Source of the DNA: Lautropia mirabilis
GTDB lineage: Bacteria; Pseudomonadota; Gammaproteobacteria; Burkholderiales; Burkholderiaceae_E
Direction of reading: 5' to 3'
Length of the DNA stretch: 64,000 nucleotides
Assembly (NCBI RefSeq): GCF_900637555.1
Contig: NZ_LR134378.1
Span: 2,490,001 to 2,554,000 of the forward strand
In this document: piece after piece, positions 1 through 7,818 of the stretch
Numbering within the stretch: position 1 is the stretch's first letter
Layout of the letters: each line of letters starts with the position of its first letter
The notes under the pieces: generated by a model
Told to the model about the DNA's origin: nothing
Seen by the model: only the letters and a program-made list of their open reading frames with translations
Databases searched by the model: none
Made by a program: the position numbers and the translations under genes

Positions 1-1
1 C

Positions 2-232
2 ACGAATGCCCGTGCCGTTGGCGAGTTTGGCGCGGTGTCGGTGGTCTCGGGGGCGACCCTGAACCAGACGATGACGCTGCCGCTGCTGGTCGAGCAGCTC
101 AACAACGACTACAAGACAGCCGCGGCCTTCACGGCCGCCGCCATCCTGGCGCTGATGGCCGTTCTCACGCTGATCCTCAAGAGCTGGCTGGAACGCCGGG
201 TACAGGTCCGCCAGGGCGCCCGACGGGCGTGA
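2..232 (+). CDS. cysW: Sulfate/thiosulfate ABC transporter permease CysW, C-terminal part
   Basis: This is the last 76 codons of a gene that begins before the window. The visible protein starts in the conserved TNARAVGEFGAVSVVSG stretch of the binding-protein-dependent permease fold (the EAA-loop/last membrane segments region) and ends with one long hydrophobic helix and the basic tail SWLERRVQVRQ. This matches CysW, the inner-membrane permease that with CysT, CysA and a periplasmic sulfate-binding protein imports sulfate or thiosulfate. In most relatives cysA, the ATPase, follows cysW directly; here the next gene is a TerC-family protein 105 bp downstream, so the ATPase must lie elsewhere or upstream. 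Family assignment rests on recognised motif similarity over a short fragment; CysT is the main alternative. Confidence 0.85.
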   Translation, partial: TNARAVGEFGAVSVVSGATLNQTMTLPLLVEQLNNDYKTAAAFTAAAILALMAVLTLILKSWLERRVQVRQGARRA

Positions 233-337
233 CCATCCCGCATCGCAGGCCCCAGATTCTCCGCCAGGCAGGGGGTACGAGCGTTAAACTCTCCGTCCCT
301 GAAACCTGGACGCCCCCTTCCTCGGAGCTTCTCTTAC

Positions 338-1045
338 ATGGAACTGGATTTCACCTCTCCCGCGTTCTGGCTGGCTGTTGGCCAGATCGTGCTCATCGAC
401 ATCCTGCTGGGCGGCGACAACGCGGTGGTCATCGCCCTGGCCGTGCGCAAGCTCGACCCCTCCAAGCGGCGTCAGGGCATCGTCTGGGGGACGATCGGCG
501 CCATTGCGCTGCGCATCCTGCTGATTGTCTTTGCGCTGTCACTGCTGTCGGTCCCCTACCTGAAGGTGGTGGGCGCGCTGCTGCTGCTGTGGATCGGCGT
601 GAAGCTGCTGCTGCCCGAAGAAGAGGACGCACACGGCAACATCGCCAGTTCGGACAAGCTGTGGGTGGCGGTGCGCACCGTCATCGTTGCTGACCTGGTG
701 ATGAGCATCGACAACGTGATTGCCATTGCCGGTGCTGCGCAGAGCGTGGGCGGTCACCATGAGATCCCGCTGGTGATCTTCGGTCTGCTGGTCAGCGTGC
801 CCATCATCATCTGGGGCAGCCAGATGGTCATCCGGCTGATGGACCGCTTTCCCATCGTCATCACCATCGGCGGCATGCTGCTGGGGTGGATTGCCGGTGG
901 CATGCTGATCACCGACCCGGCCGTGGCCGACCACGTCAGTGCCTGGCAACCGCAGATCAAGTACATCGCCGAGGTGGGCGGCGCCCTGCTGGTGCTGCTG
1001 ATCGGCACCCTGAGTGCCCGCCGACAAAAGAGCAAGGGCGCCTGA
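338..1045 (+). CDS. TerC family integral membrane protein
   Basis: A 235-residue membrane protein of the TerC/YjbE type. It has about seven hydrophobic segments. Near the start it carries the acidic membrane motif LGGDNAVVIALA, and at about residues 120-130 a second related motif, MSIDNVIAIAG, the paired Asp-Asn motifs typical of TerC. Family members have been linked to tellurite resistance, manganese export and metal loading of secreted enzymes; the substrate here cannot be told from sequence. The start ATG follows the purine-rich GGAGCTTCTCTTAC. The gene ends 54 bp before the convergent dadA gene, with a 10-bp-stem hairpin in between. Confidence 0.85.
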   Translation: MELDFTSPAFWLAVGQIVLIDILLGGDNAVVIALAVRKLDPSKRRQGIVWGTIGAIALRILLIVFALSLLSVPYLKVVGALLLLWIGVKLLLPEEEDAHGNIASSDKLWVAVRTVIVADLVMSIDNVIAIAGAAQSVGGHHEIPLVIFGLLVSVPIIIWGSQMVIRLMDRFPIVITIGGMLLGWIAGGMLITDPAVADHVSAWQPQIKYIAEVGGALLVLLIGTLSARRQKSKGA

Positions 1046-1053
1046 TGCAGCCT

Positions 1054-1079
1054 GGCCGGCGGTTTCGACACCGCCGGCC
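1054..1079. terminator. Hairpin between convergent terC-family gene and dadA
   Basis: GGCCGGCGGT and ACCGCCGGCC form a perfect 10-bp stem around the loop TTCGAC. It sits between two convergent stop codons, so it could end transcription from both sides, but no T-run follows on either strand, so it is not a textbook intrinsic terminator. Confidence 0.45.
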
Positions 1080-1099
1080 CACGGAACATCCGGTCCGGC

Positions 1100-2353
1100 T
1101 CAGCCCGAGAACTGGAAGTCCACGTCCGGCCGACGTCCGGACATCAGCTCGGCCAATGCCCGACCCGAGCCACAACCATGGGTCCAGCCCAGCGTGCCGT
1201 GGCCGGTGTTCAGGAACAGTCCACCCACCCGGCTGCGACCGATATAGGGCACGTTGCCCGGTGTGGTCGGCCGCAGACCGGTCCAGAACTTCGCCTGTTT
1301 CGGATCGCTCACGCCCGGGAACAGCGCCAGCGTGCGCTTGACGAGCGCCTCGCAGCGCACCGGGTTCAGCGCCATGCCGTAGCCGTTCAGCTCGGCTGTG
1401 CCGGCCACCCGTAGCCGGTTGCCAAAGCGCGAATACACGAGCTTGTACTCGTCATCGGTCAGGCTGACCTGCGGCGCCCTGGCCGGGTCCAGCACCGGCA
1501 GCGTGGCCGAATAGCCCTTGGCCGGATAGATGTCCAGCCGGATGCCGATGTCACGCGCCAGCCCTGCGCTGAAGCTGCCCAGCGCCAGCACATAGGCATC
1601 GGCCTTGGCCACTTCGTACTGGCCGTGCTCGTCGGCCAGCTCCACGCCCTGCATCTCGCCACCGGCCACCAGCAGCTTCTGGATGCGCACGCCGAAGCGG
1701 AACTTCACGCCCTTCTCGGCCGCCAGGGCCGCCAGGCGGGTGGTGAACAGGTTGACGTCACCGGATTCGTCGGCCGGCGTGAAGGTGGCGCCTGCCAGCT
1801 GGTTGCGTGCCGAGGCCAGGGCCGGCTCGATCTCGACCACGCGGTCGGGCGTGATGATCTCGCGCACCACCCCCATTTCCTGCATGATCCGTGCGGGCTC
1901 CAGCGCCTCATCGAAATCCTTCTGGCTGGTGTAGAAGTGCATGATCCCCTTCGTGAGGTGGTCATACTGGATGCCCGTCTCCTCACGCAGCGCCTGCAGG
2001 CTGGCACGGCTGTAGGTGCCCAGGTTGATGAGCTGGATCATGTTGTGGCGGGTGCGCTCCGCCGAGCACTCGCGCAGGAACTGCAGGCCCCAGCGCCACT
2101 GCGCCGGGTCGGCCCGCAACCGGAAGAGCAGCGGTGCATCTTCCCGCCCCAGCCATTTCAGCAGCTTCAGGGGGGCCGACGGGTTGGCCCAGGGTTCGGC
2201 GTGGCTGACCGAGATCTGCCCACCATTGCCGAAACTCGTCTCGCAGGCAGCCCCCCCGTTGCGTTCCAGTACCGTCACCTCATGGCCTGCCTGGTGCAGA
2301 TACCAGGCCGTGGTCACGCCCACCACTCCGGCGCCCATCACGATCACCCGCAC
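1100..2353 (-). CDS. dadA: D-amino acid dehydrogenase (small subunit type)
   Basis: A 417-residue FAD-dependent DAO-family enzyme that oxidises D-amino acids (classically D-alanine) to 2-oxo acids, passing electrons to the membrane quinone pool. The N-terminus VRVIVMGAGVVGVTTAWYL is the Rossmann GxGxxG dinucleotide-binding motif, and the C-terminal NTGHGTLGWTHGCGSGRALA is the FAD-closing motif of DadA. I chose the GTG at 2351-2353 because it gives the normal DadA N-terminus and is preceded by AAGGAGAG at good spacing; the upstream in-frame ATG at 2476 would add 41 residues with no family counterpart. No alanine racemase or Lrp-type regulator is adjacent. The gene is divergent from nnrS. Confidence 0.93.
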   Translation of the reverse strand: MRVIVMGAGVVGVTTAWYLHQAGHEVTVLERNGGAACETSFGNGGQISVSHAEPWANPSAPLKLLKWLGREDAPLLFRLRADPAQWRWGLQFLRECSAERTRHNMIQLINLGTYSRASLQALREETGIQYDHLTKGIMHFYTSQKDFDEALEPARIMQEMGVVREIITPDRVVEIEPALASARNQLAGATFTPADESGDVNLFTTRLAALAAEKGVKFRFGVRIQKLLVAGGEMQGVELADEHGQYEVAKADAYVLALGSFSAGLARDIGIRLDIYPAKGYSATLPVLDPARAPQVSLTDDEYKLVYSRFGNRLRVAGTAELNGYGMALNPVRCEALVKRTLALFPGVSDPKQAKFWTGLRPTTPGNVPYIGRSRVGGLFLNTGHGTLGWTHGCGSGRALAELMSGRRPDVDFQFSG

Positions 2354-2469
2354 GTCGTCTCTCCTTGGTTCTTGAATGGGGAATTTGCTGCAGAGCGTCA
2401 GCCTACCAGATCGGCCAGCACCTGACATCCCGGGTATGTCCCTGTATCCCGTGGAGTGCCTGAGCAGGC

Positions 2470-2483
2470 TCGACAAAAATCAA
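2470..2483 (+). promoter_or_regulatory. FNR/CRP-family (NnrR/Dnr-like) site upstream of nnrS
   Basis: TCGACAAAAATCAA matches the FNR-type dyad TTGAT-N4-ATCAA with a perfect right half and 3 of 5 bases in the left half. Its centre (2476.5) lies 41.5 bp from position 2518 if the TACCAT hexamer at 2506-2511 is the -10 box, which is the class II activator position. NnrS genes are known targets of nitric-oxide-responsive FNR-family regulators. The spacing was worked out by eye, so the site is a candidate. Confidence 0.45.
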
Positions 2484-2548
2484 TGCCCGCTCGTTCCGGG
2501 CGCTCTACCATGCACGGAACAATCTGCATCCCGACACGGCCCTGCTCC

Positions 2549-3802
2549 ATGTTGCTCTCGATCGAAGAACCCGCTCCCACCTCCGCACGCCCGCAATGGG
2601 CCGCCTTTCTGGAACTCGGTTTCCGCCCGCTCTACTCCCTCGGCTGCTTCTGGGCCATCATGGGCGTGTTGCTGTGGGTGTACTTCCCAAGCATGCTGCA
2701 GGGCACGCTGGGCGGCGTGTTCTGGCACGCCCATGAAATGCTCTGGGGCTTCATCATCACCATCGCGGTGGGCTTCCTGTTCACGGCTGGCGCCACCTGG
2801 ACGGGCATCACGCCCATCAAGGGGCGTGCGCTGGCCGTCTGCTGCCTGTTCTGGATCCTCGCCCGCATCGCCTATCTGGTGCCGGCCGACGCCGCCTTCT
2901 GGGTGGGCGTGGTGGCCGAGAGCCTGTTCTTCGGCTGGGGCGCCGTGGCGATGTCGCACAGCATCTACCGTGCCCGCAGCCAGCGCAACTACGGCATTCC
3001 CCCCATGCTGCTGCTGATGGGTGTGGCCAACCTGATGTTCCTGCTGGCCGTGGAGGAAGGCGACTATGAGCGCATCATGGACTTCTTCCGGACCGGCATG
3101 CTGGCCATGGCCGTCATTGCCCTGCTGGTGGCACGCCGCGTCACGCCGTTCTTCGCCTCGCGCGCGGTGGCCGGACTCGACATTCCCAAGCATCTCGAAA
3201 GCGGCCACTGGCAGCTGGCAGCCGGCATGGCAGCCATCGTCTTTTCCCTGCTGCAATGGCAGGTGCTTGCCGCCCTCTTCCTGGCCACCTCGGGTTTCAT
3301 CGCACTCTGGCAGGTCATCAGCTGGAAGCCCCGGGCCGTGCTGCACAAGCCCATCCTGTGGATCCTGTACGCCGGCTATGCGGGCCTGGGCATCGGGCTG
3401 GTGGTGGCCGCCGCGCAGATGGCAGGCCTTGCCGAGCGTCCTGTCTGGGCCGTGCACATCATCGGCATCGCCGGGTTCTCGCTGCTGATCATCGGCATGG
3501 TCACCCGCACCGCGCTGGGCCACCTGGGCCGGCCGCTGCAGACCGACCGCTACATGGTGCTGTGCTACTGGCTGGTGCTGGTGTCGGCCATTCTGCGCCT
3601 GCTGGCGCTGGCCCTGCCGGTGCCCTTCAACACCCCGACGCTGCACACGGCGGGCGCTGCCTGGATCGTGGCCTTTGGCGTCTACCTGTGGCGCTTCGTG
3701 CCGATGCTGATCCGTCCCCGCGTCGACAAGGTGCCCGGCAAGGGCCCGATCATCCGGCCAAAGATGGAAGTCAAGCTGGGGCCCAAGCCGCCCGTGAAAT
3801 GA
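2549..3802 (+). CDS. nnrS: NnrS family heme/copper membrane protein
   Basis: A 417-residue polytopic membrane protein with about twelve hydrophobic segments. It carries the NnrS hallmarks FLELGFRPLYSLGCFWAI near the start, GVFWHAHEMLWGF at about residues 60-75 (conserved His residues), and TRTALGHLGRPL at about residues 315-325. NnrS is a heme- and copper-containing inner-membrane protein associated with nitric oxide metabolism and protection from nitrosative stress. The ATG at 2549 was preferred over upstream in-frame ATGs because homologues begin close to this point. It is divergent from dadA and has an FNR-like dyad upstream, in keeping with NO- or oxygen-responsive control. An intrinsic terminator follows. 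Confidence 0.9.
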   Translation: MLLSIEEPAPTSARPQWAAFLELGFRPLYSLGCFWAIMGVLLWVYFPSMLQGTLGGVFWHAHEMLWGFIITIAVGFLFTAGATWTGITPIKGRALAVCCLFWILARIAYLVPADAAFWVGVVAESLFFGWGAVAMSHSIYRARSQRNYGIPPMLLLMGVANLMFLLAVEEGDYERIMDFFRTGMLAMAVIALLVARRVTPFFASRAVAGLDIPKHLESGHWQLAAGMAAIVFSLLQWQVLAALFLATSGFIALWQVISWKPRAVLHKPILWILYAGYAGLGIGLVVAAAQMAGLAERPVWAVHIIGIAGFSLLIIGMVTRTALGHLGRPLQTDRYMVLCYWLVLVSAILRLLALALPVPFNTPTLHTAGAAWIVAFGVYLWRFVPMLIRPRVDKVPGKGPIIRPKMEVKLGPKPPVK

Positions 3803-3847
3803 GGCCAGGCCGAGGGCGCCCGCTGCCGTGTGCCCAGTAAAAAAAAA

Positions 3848-3871
3848 GCGCCCCGAACCGGGGCGCTTCCT
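3848..3871. terminator. Bidirectional intrinsic terminator
   Basis: GCGCCCCG and CGGGGCGC form an 8-bp stem (extended by AA/TT) with a 3-nt loop. It is flanked by a run of A on the left and a T-rich tail on the right, so it can work on both strands, for nnrS (+) and the YbjQ-type gene (-). Confidence 0.85.
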
Positions 3872-3894
3872 TTTTGGGGAGACGGTTTGGCCGA

Positions 3895-4245
3895 TCAGGC
3901 GATCTTCACGGCGGTGCCGCTGACGGCCACCATCATCATGCCGTTGGTTTCACCCAGCACTTCGTAGTCGAAGTCGATGCCGACGATGCCGTTGGCGCCC
4001 TTGTCGCGGGCGGCAGCCACCATCTCGTCCAGAGCGGCCTGGCGAGCGCCGGCCAGTGCCCGCTCGTAGCCACCGGCCCGGCCGCCCACCACGTCACGCA
4101 CGGAGGCGAACATGTCGCGGAACAGGTTGGCACCGATCACGGCTTCGCCGCTGACGACGCCCAGGTATTCACTGACGCGACCGGGTTCGGGAGGAACGGT
4201 GGAGAGGAAGAACTTGGGATCGCTCTTGCTGGAAAACCAACCCAT
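3895..4245 (-). CDS. YbjQ/UPF0145 family protein (putative heavy-metal-binding domain)
   Basis: A 116-residue soluble protein. After a short N-terminal MGWFSSKSDPKFFLST leader it contains the YbjQ-type fold: GVVSGEAVIGANLFRDMFASVRDVVGGRAGGYERAL, then GANGIVGIDFDYEVLG and a C-terminal MMMVAVSGTAV strand. The domain forms a small oligomeric alpha/beta fold; the metal-binding name is historical and the function is not established. The start at 4245 has AAGGAG seven bases upstream; a longer frame reaches 4284 but lacks family support. It appears monocistronic between two terminators. Confidence 0.85.
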   Translation of the reverse strand: MGWFSSKSDPKFFLSTVPPEPGRVSEYLGVVSGEAVIGANLFRDMFASVRDVVGGRAGGYERALAGARQAALDEMVAAARDKGANGIVGIDFDYEVLGETNGMMMVAVSGTAVKIA

Positions 4246-4458
4246 GGCAGGGCTCCTTGTATGGTTGCTGAAGCGCGGCAGCATATCAGAGTGGTGTGGA
4301 CGGGCTATGGCGCAGGTGTAACTTTGTGCGGTATGTCACGTACGAGGCGCTCACTTAGCAGACAGCATGAGCCGAGGAAGGCCCCCCTGGGCGCTGCGAC
4401 TCCTACGAGAATCATCACCACGCTGGAGATGACTTCGCCTGGGGCACCCCACAAAAAA

Positions 4459-4480
4459 GCGGCCCGCAGGCCGCTTTCTT
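4459..4480 (-). terminator. Intrinsic terminator of the TonB-dependent receptor gene
   Basis: GCGGCC-CGCA-GGCCGC forms a 6-bp stem. Read leftward it is followed by TTTTTTGT (the A-run at 4453-4458), about 40 bp past the stop codon of the receptor gene. The right side is also T-rich (TTTCTT). Confidence 0.8.
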
Positions 4481-4521
4481 GCATGACATCCATCAGGATG
4501 TCATGAGCACGTCAGGGACGA

Positions 4522-6684
4522 TCAGAACCGGATGGAGGCCTGCACGTAGACCGTGCGCGGCTGGCCCAGGTACTTGCCCTTGTTGTTGTCGTCGTACGAG
4601 CGGGTATAGAACTCGCGGCCAAAGATGTTCTTGATGCCGGCACCGATCTTCAAGTGGTGCAGCGACGGCCCGAAGTCATAGGAGCCACGCAGGTTCCAGG
4701 TGCCATAGCCGGGGATGCGGCCCGTGCTGCCGTCGGCGCTTTCAGCCACGGTGTTCGCGTTGTCGGCATACTGCGAGGACTGGAATTCGCCCTCGAAGCC
4801 GGCCTGCCAGGCGTCCTGGGTGTAACTGATGCCCAGCAGCCCCTTGTGTTTTGACGAGAACGGCACCTGGTTGCCCTTGTTCGGGCCTTCCTCGCGGATG
4901 GAGGCATCCACGTAGGCGTAGTTTCCGTACACCTCGGTGCCCTTCAGGGCCGGCATCAGCTCGTCCAGGCGATAGCCGAAGCTGCTCTCGATGCCCGCAT
5001 GACGGGTCTTGCCGCGAGCGATCACGCTGTCGGTGATCTGGCTGCTGTCGTACTGGTTGTTGAAGTTGATCAGGAAGGCACCGATCTCGGCGCGCAGCAC
5101 GCCCTGGTCATAGCGGGTACCGAATTCCCAGGTGCGGGCCTTCTCGGGCTTGACCAGACCCTGACGGACGCGGTTGGGCATCTGGCTGTACTGCACGCTG
5201 CCGAACGAGCCTTCGGTGTTGGCGTACAGGTTCCAGCCCTCATCCAGCCGGTACAGCACGTTCAGGGCCGGCAGTGCAGTGCTGTAGTCACCCTTGAACG
5301 GACGACCCGTCAGCACGTTGATCTGCTGCTGGTCGATGCGCTCGTAGCGCACGCCCGGGGTGATGGTCCAGAGGCCCCAGTCGATGCGGTCATCCAGGTA
5401 GACAGCGTGGGCCTCGGTCTTGCCACGGGTGTCACGGTCGTTGCGGCTGGCAACAGTGGGCAGCAGGCCGCTGGCCGTGGTTTCCCGATAGCGCAGCTCG
5501 TGGCTGGACTCGTCGATGTAGCGATAGCCGATGCCGATCTCGTGGTGGGTGGCGCCCAGATTCACGCCCTGCGAGGCGCGGGCCTCGATGCCGCGCACCC
5601 AGTAGTAGCGCGGCGACAGCGACACGAAGGTGCCCTGGTTCAGGAAGCCGCTACGCAGCGTTTTGGTGAAGAAGGTGTTGACGCTGGCCTTGCGGCTGCC
5701 GTCGGTGTAGTCGTAGCCAGCACCCACCAGCGTGCGACGGCCCCAGAAACGGTCCACCGGACGGGTGGACTGGTAGGGATCGGCCTTGAAGGCATCCACC
5801 GTCAGGCCGCCCGGCATGTCGGCTTCGCCGTCATAGTACTGGGCGATGGCGTGAACGCTGTGCACGGCATTCAGCGCGTACTGACCCTTCAGGATCACGT
5901 CGTCAATACGGGTGTCGCTGTGCTGGCGATAGTCGGCACCACGCACGCCCGAATACAGGATGGCGCCGCCCAGGCCGTTGTCCATCGTGCCGCCCACACG
6001 GAAGCTGGCGTTCTTCTTGGGCTTGTGCTGCGTCGAGGACGGGCTGTAGCCCAGCTGCATGCTGGCGTCGATGTCGAAGTCCTCGGGGATCGCCCGGGTG
6101 ACGAAGTTGACGATGCCGCCCACGTTCTGGGGGCCATAGCGCACGGCACCACCACCGCGCACCACGTCCACCGCATCCATGTTGCCCATCGAGATCGGGC
6201 CCAGCGACAGCTGCGGCTGGCCATAGGGCGCATAGGGAATGGGAATGCCGTCCATCAGCAGCGTGGAGCGGGTGGCCAGACGCGGGTTCAGACCGCGAAT
6301 GCCGAAGTTCAGCGCCATGTCATGGCCGCCGGTACCGTTGTTCTCGGGGGCGTTGACGCCAGGAATGCGGTTGAGCACCTGGCGCACGTTGGTCAGGCCC
6401 TGGGCCTCGACCTGTTCACGGCGGATCACGTCACGGGCACCCGGATGCTCCTGCACGTTCTTCTCGTCGGCATCACCCAGCCAGTCCCCCACCACCGAGA
6501 TGGTGCCCAGCGTCTGGGTCTCGGCTGCAGAAGCCTGGTTCTCTTCCTGGGCCAGTGCGCTGGCCGCGCCGCCGCTGGCAGCCAGCAGCAGGGCCATCGA
6601 GGCCATGGTGTGCATCACGGGACGCAGTGGACGCACGGCCGCGGCGTTCCCCGTGGAATTTGGGATGAAACGGGACGAAGACAT
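4522..6684 (-). CDS. TonB-dependent outer membrane receptor, FecA-like (ferric siderophore/citrate)
   Basis: A 720-residue outer membrane receptor. An N-terminal signal peptide (hydrophobic MASMALLLAASGGAASALA) precedes QTLGTISVVGD, likely the TonB box. The plug domain follows, with DVIRREQVEAQGLTNVRQVL, NFGIRGLNPRLATRSTLLMDG and the FecA-like VVRGGGAVRYGPQNVGGIVN. The rest is a 22-strand barrel ending in an aromatic residue (VYVQASIRF), as outer membrane proteins do. It lacks the extra N-terminal signalling domain of true FecA, and no FecI/FecR genes are adjacent, so it is probably controlled by Fur or another regulator. The ATG at 6684 was chosen because GGAGT lies upstream and the signal peptide fits. 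The ligand is not determinable; ferric dicitrate or a siderophore is likely. Confidence 0.88.
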   Translation of the reverse strand: MSSSRFIPNSTGNAAAVRPLRPVMHTMASMALLLAASGGAASALAQEENQASAAETQTLGTISVVGDWLGDADEKNVQEHPGARDVIRREQVEAQGLTNVRQVLNRIPGVNAPENNGTGGHDMALNFGIRGLNPRLATRSTLLMDGIPIPYAPYGQPQLSLGPISMGNMDAVDVVRGGGAVRYGPQNVGGIVNFVTRAIPEDFDIDASMQLGYSPSSTQHKPKKNASFRVGGTMDNGLGGAILYSGVRGADYRQHSDTRIDDVILKGQYALNAVHSVHAIAQYYDGEADMPGGLTVDAFKADPYQSTRPVDRFWGRRTLVGAGYDYTDGSRKASVNTFFTKTLRSGFLNQGTFVSLSPRYYWVRGIEARASQGVNLGATHHEIGIGYRYIDESSHELRYRETTASGLLPTVASRNDRDTRGKTEAHAVYLDDRIDWGLWTITPGVRYERIDQQQINVLTGRPFKGDYSTALPALNVLYRLDEGWNLYANTEGSFGSVQYSQMPNRVRQGLVKPEKARTWEFGTRYDQGVLRAEIGAFLINFNNQYDSSQITDSVIARGKTRHAGIESSFGYRLDELMPALKGTEVYGNYAYVDASIREEGPNKGNQVPFSSKHKGLLGISYTQDAWQAGFEGEFQSSQYADNANTVAESADGSTGRIPGYGTWNLRGSYDFGPSLHHLKIGAGIKNIFGREFYTRSYDDNNKGKYLGQPRTVYVQASIRF

Positions 6685-7121
6685 GTAAGGACTCCGGAAT
6701 CGATGATGAGAAGCCGCCTGGCAATGCGTCTCACCCCATCTCCGACCCGTCATCCGGACCTGCGTTCACCATCCGGCAAGGGATGCCGGGCCCCCACGAC
6801 CGAAGGACGGACCTGCGTGCGAAAGCACGCCAGGCGAGCGGCCTGCAGGATGACGCAGGGAAAGACCAGCGGGATCGATACGGAAAGCGCAGGACACCTG
6901 CGCCGGAGGAGGAGAGAGACGGGCCCCCTGAAGTGACGGCCCCGGACGCCCGCAAGGGGCATCCGTGCCCTGCCAGACAGGACACGGCGCGAATTATTCT
7001 GCGGCGAACGCCCGTTGTCTACCGTTCGTCGGATGAAATCCGCCGCATGTCACGCGCGGCGACGCGACCTGTTGCGCCCTCAATACAGATGCCCATGCCG
7101 CCAGAACGGTCTTCTTCGTGC
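6685..7121. other. 437-bp gap: leader and promoter region of the TonB-dependent receptor gene
   Basis: No gene is supported here. It holds an 11-bp direct repeat, CGGACCTGCGT, at about 6757-6767 and 6809-6819, a hairpin GCGTGC-GAAA-GCACGC at 6815-6830 with a stable tetraloop, and an AT-rich island around 6990-7000 (GAATTATTC) that weakly resembles half of a Fur box. I looked for cobalamin and TPP riboswitch core motifs on the minus strand and found none. Confidence 0.4.
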
Positions 7122-7808
7122 TCAGCGCTTGTCCAGCCGCCGCGCCACGTGGTTGCCGATCACCTGGATGAGCTGGACCATCACCACCAGAATGGCAACC
7201 GTCAGCAGCATCACATCGTTCTGGAAGCGCTGGTAGCCATAGCGGATGGCCAGGTCACCCACGCCACCGCCACCCACCACGCCGGCAATGGCGGTGTACG
7301 ACAGGAAGCTGATGGACAGCACCACCAGCGACTGGACGATGCCCGAGCGGGCTTCGACGAGCAGCACGCGCCAGATGATCTGGCGTTCGCTGGCCCCCAT
7401 GGCATGGGCAGCCTCAATCACGCCGCGCGGCACTTCGCGCAGGCTCTGCTCCACCAGACGAGCGAAGTACGGGATGGCGGCACAGGCCAGCGGCACCGAG
7501 GCGGCCATGGGGCCGATGGAGGTCCCCACCAGCCAGCGGGTGAACGGCACCAGCGCCACCAGCAGGATGACGAACGGGAACGAACGCACCATGTTCACCA
7601 GCCAGCCCACCACGGCGAACAGCACGCGGTTCTGCATGGACTGGCCTGGACTCAGCAGGAAGAGCCAGATGCCCAGCGGCCCGCCGATCAGCACGGCAGC
7701 CGTCAGGCCCACGGCCATCATCACCAGGGTCTCGCCCAGGGCCACCCACAGCTCGGGCAGCACATCCACAATCGATGGCGGCAGTGCCGCCCAAAGCGCA
7801 TCCAGCAT
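7122..7808 (-). CDS. metI: Methionine-type ABC transporter permease (MetI family)
   Basis: A 228-residue inner-membrane permease with about five membrane segments. The EAA-loop motif is EVPRGVIEAAHAMGASERQI at about residues 125-145, followed by the MetI-like SYTAIAGVVGGGGVGDLAIRYGYQRF. MetI pairs with MetN to import D/L-methionine or related compounds. The ATG at 7808 gives the family N-terminus, 10 bp after the metN stop codon, so the two are co-transcribed. No metQ-like lipoprotein gene is found on either side, so the binding protein must be encoded elsewhere, and the substrate is less certain than usual. Confidence 0.85.
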   Translation of the reverse strand: MLDALWAALPPSIVDVLPELWVALGETLVMMAVGLTAAVLIGGPLGIWLFLLSPGQSMQNRVLFAVVGWLVNMVRSFPFVILLVALVPFTRWLVGTSIGPMAASVPLACAAIPYFARLVEQSLREVPRGVIEAAHAMGASERQIIWRVLLVEARSGIVQSLVVLSISFLSYTAIAGVVGGGGVGDLAIRYGYQRFQNDVMLLTVAILVVMVQLIQVIGNHVARRLDKR

Positions 7809-7818
7809 CCTGGCGCTC

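Noticed and set aside
4999..6936. 645-residue reading frame on the plus strand
   Set aside because: Antisense to the TonB-dependent receptor gene, which has a signal peptide, plug and barrel features.
6685..7121. Cobalamin or TPP riboswitch upstream of the TonB-dependent receptor gene
   Set aside because: No cobalamin box or TPP core motif found on the minus strand of this region.
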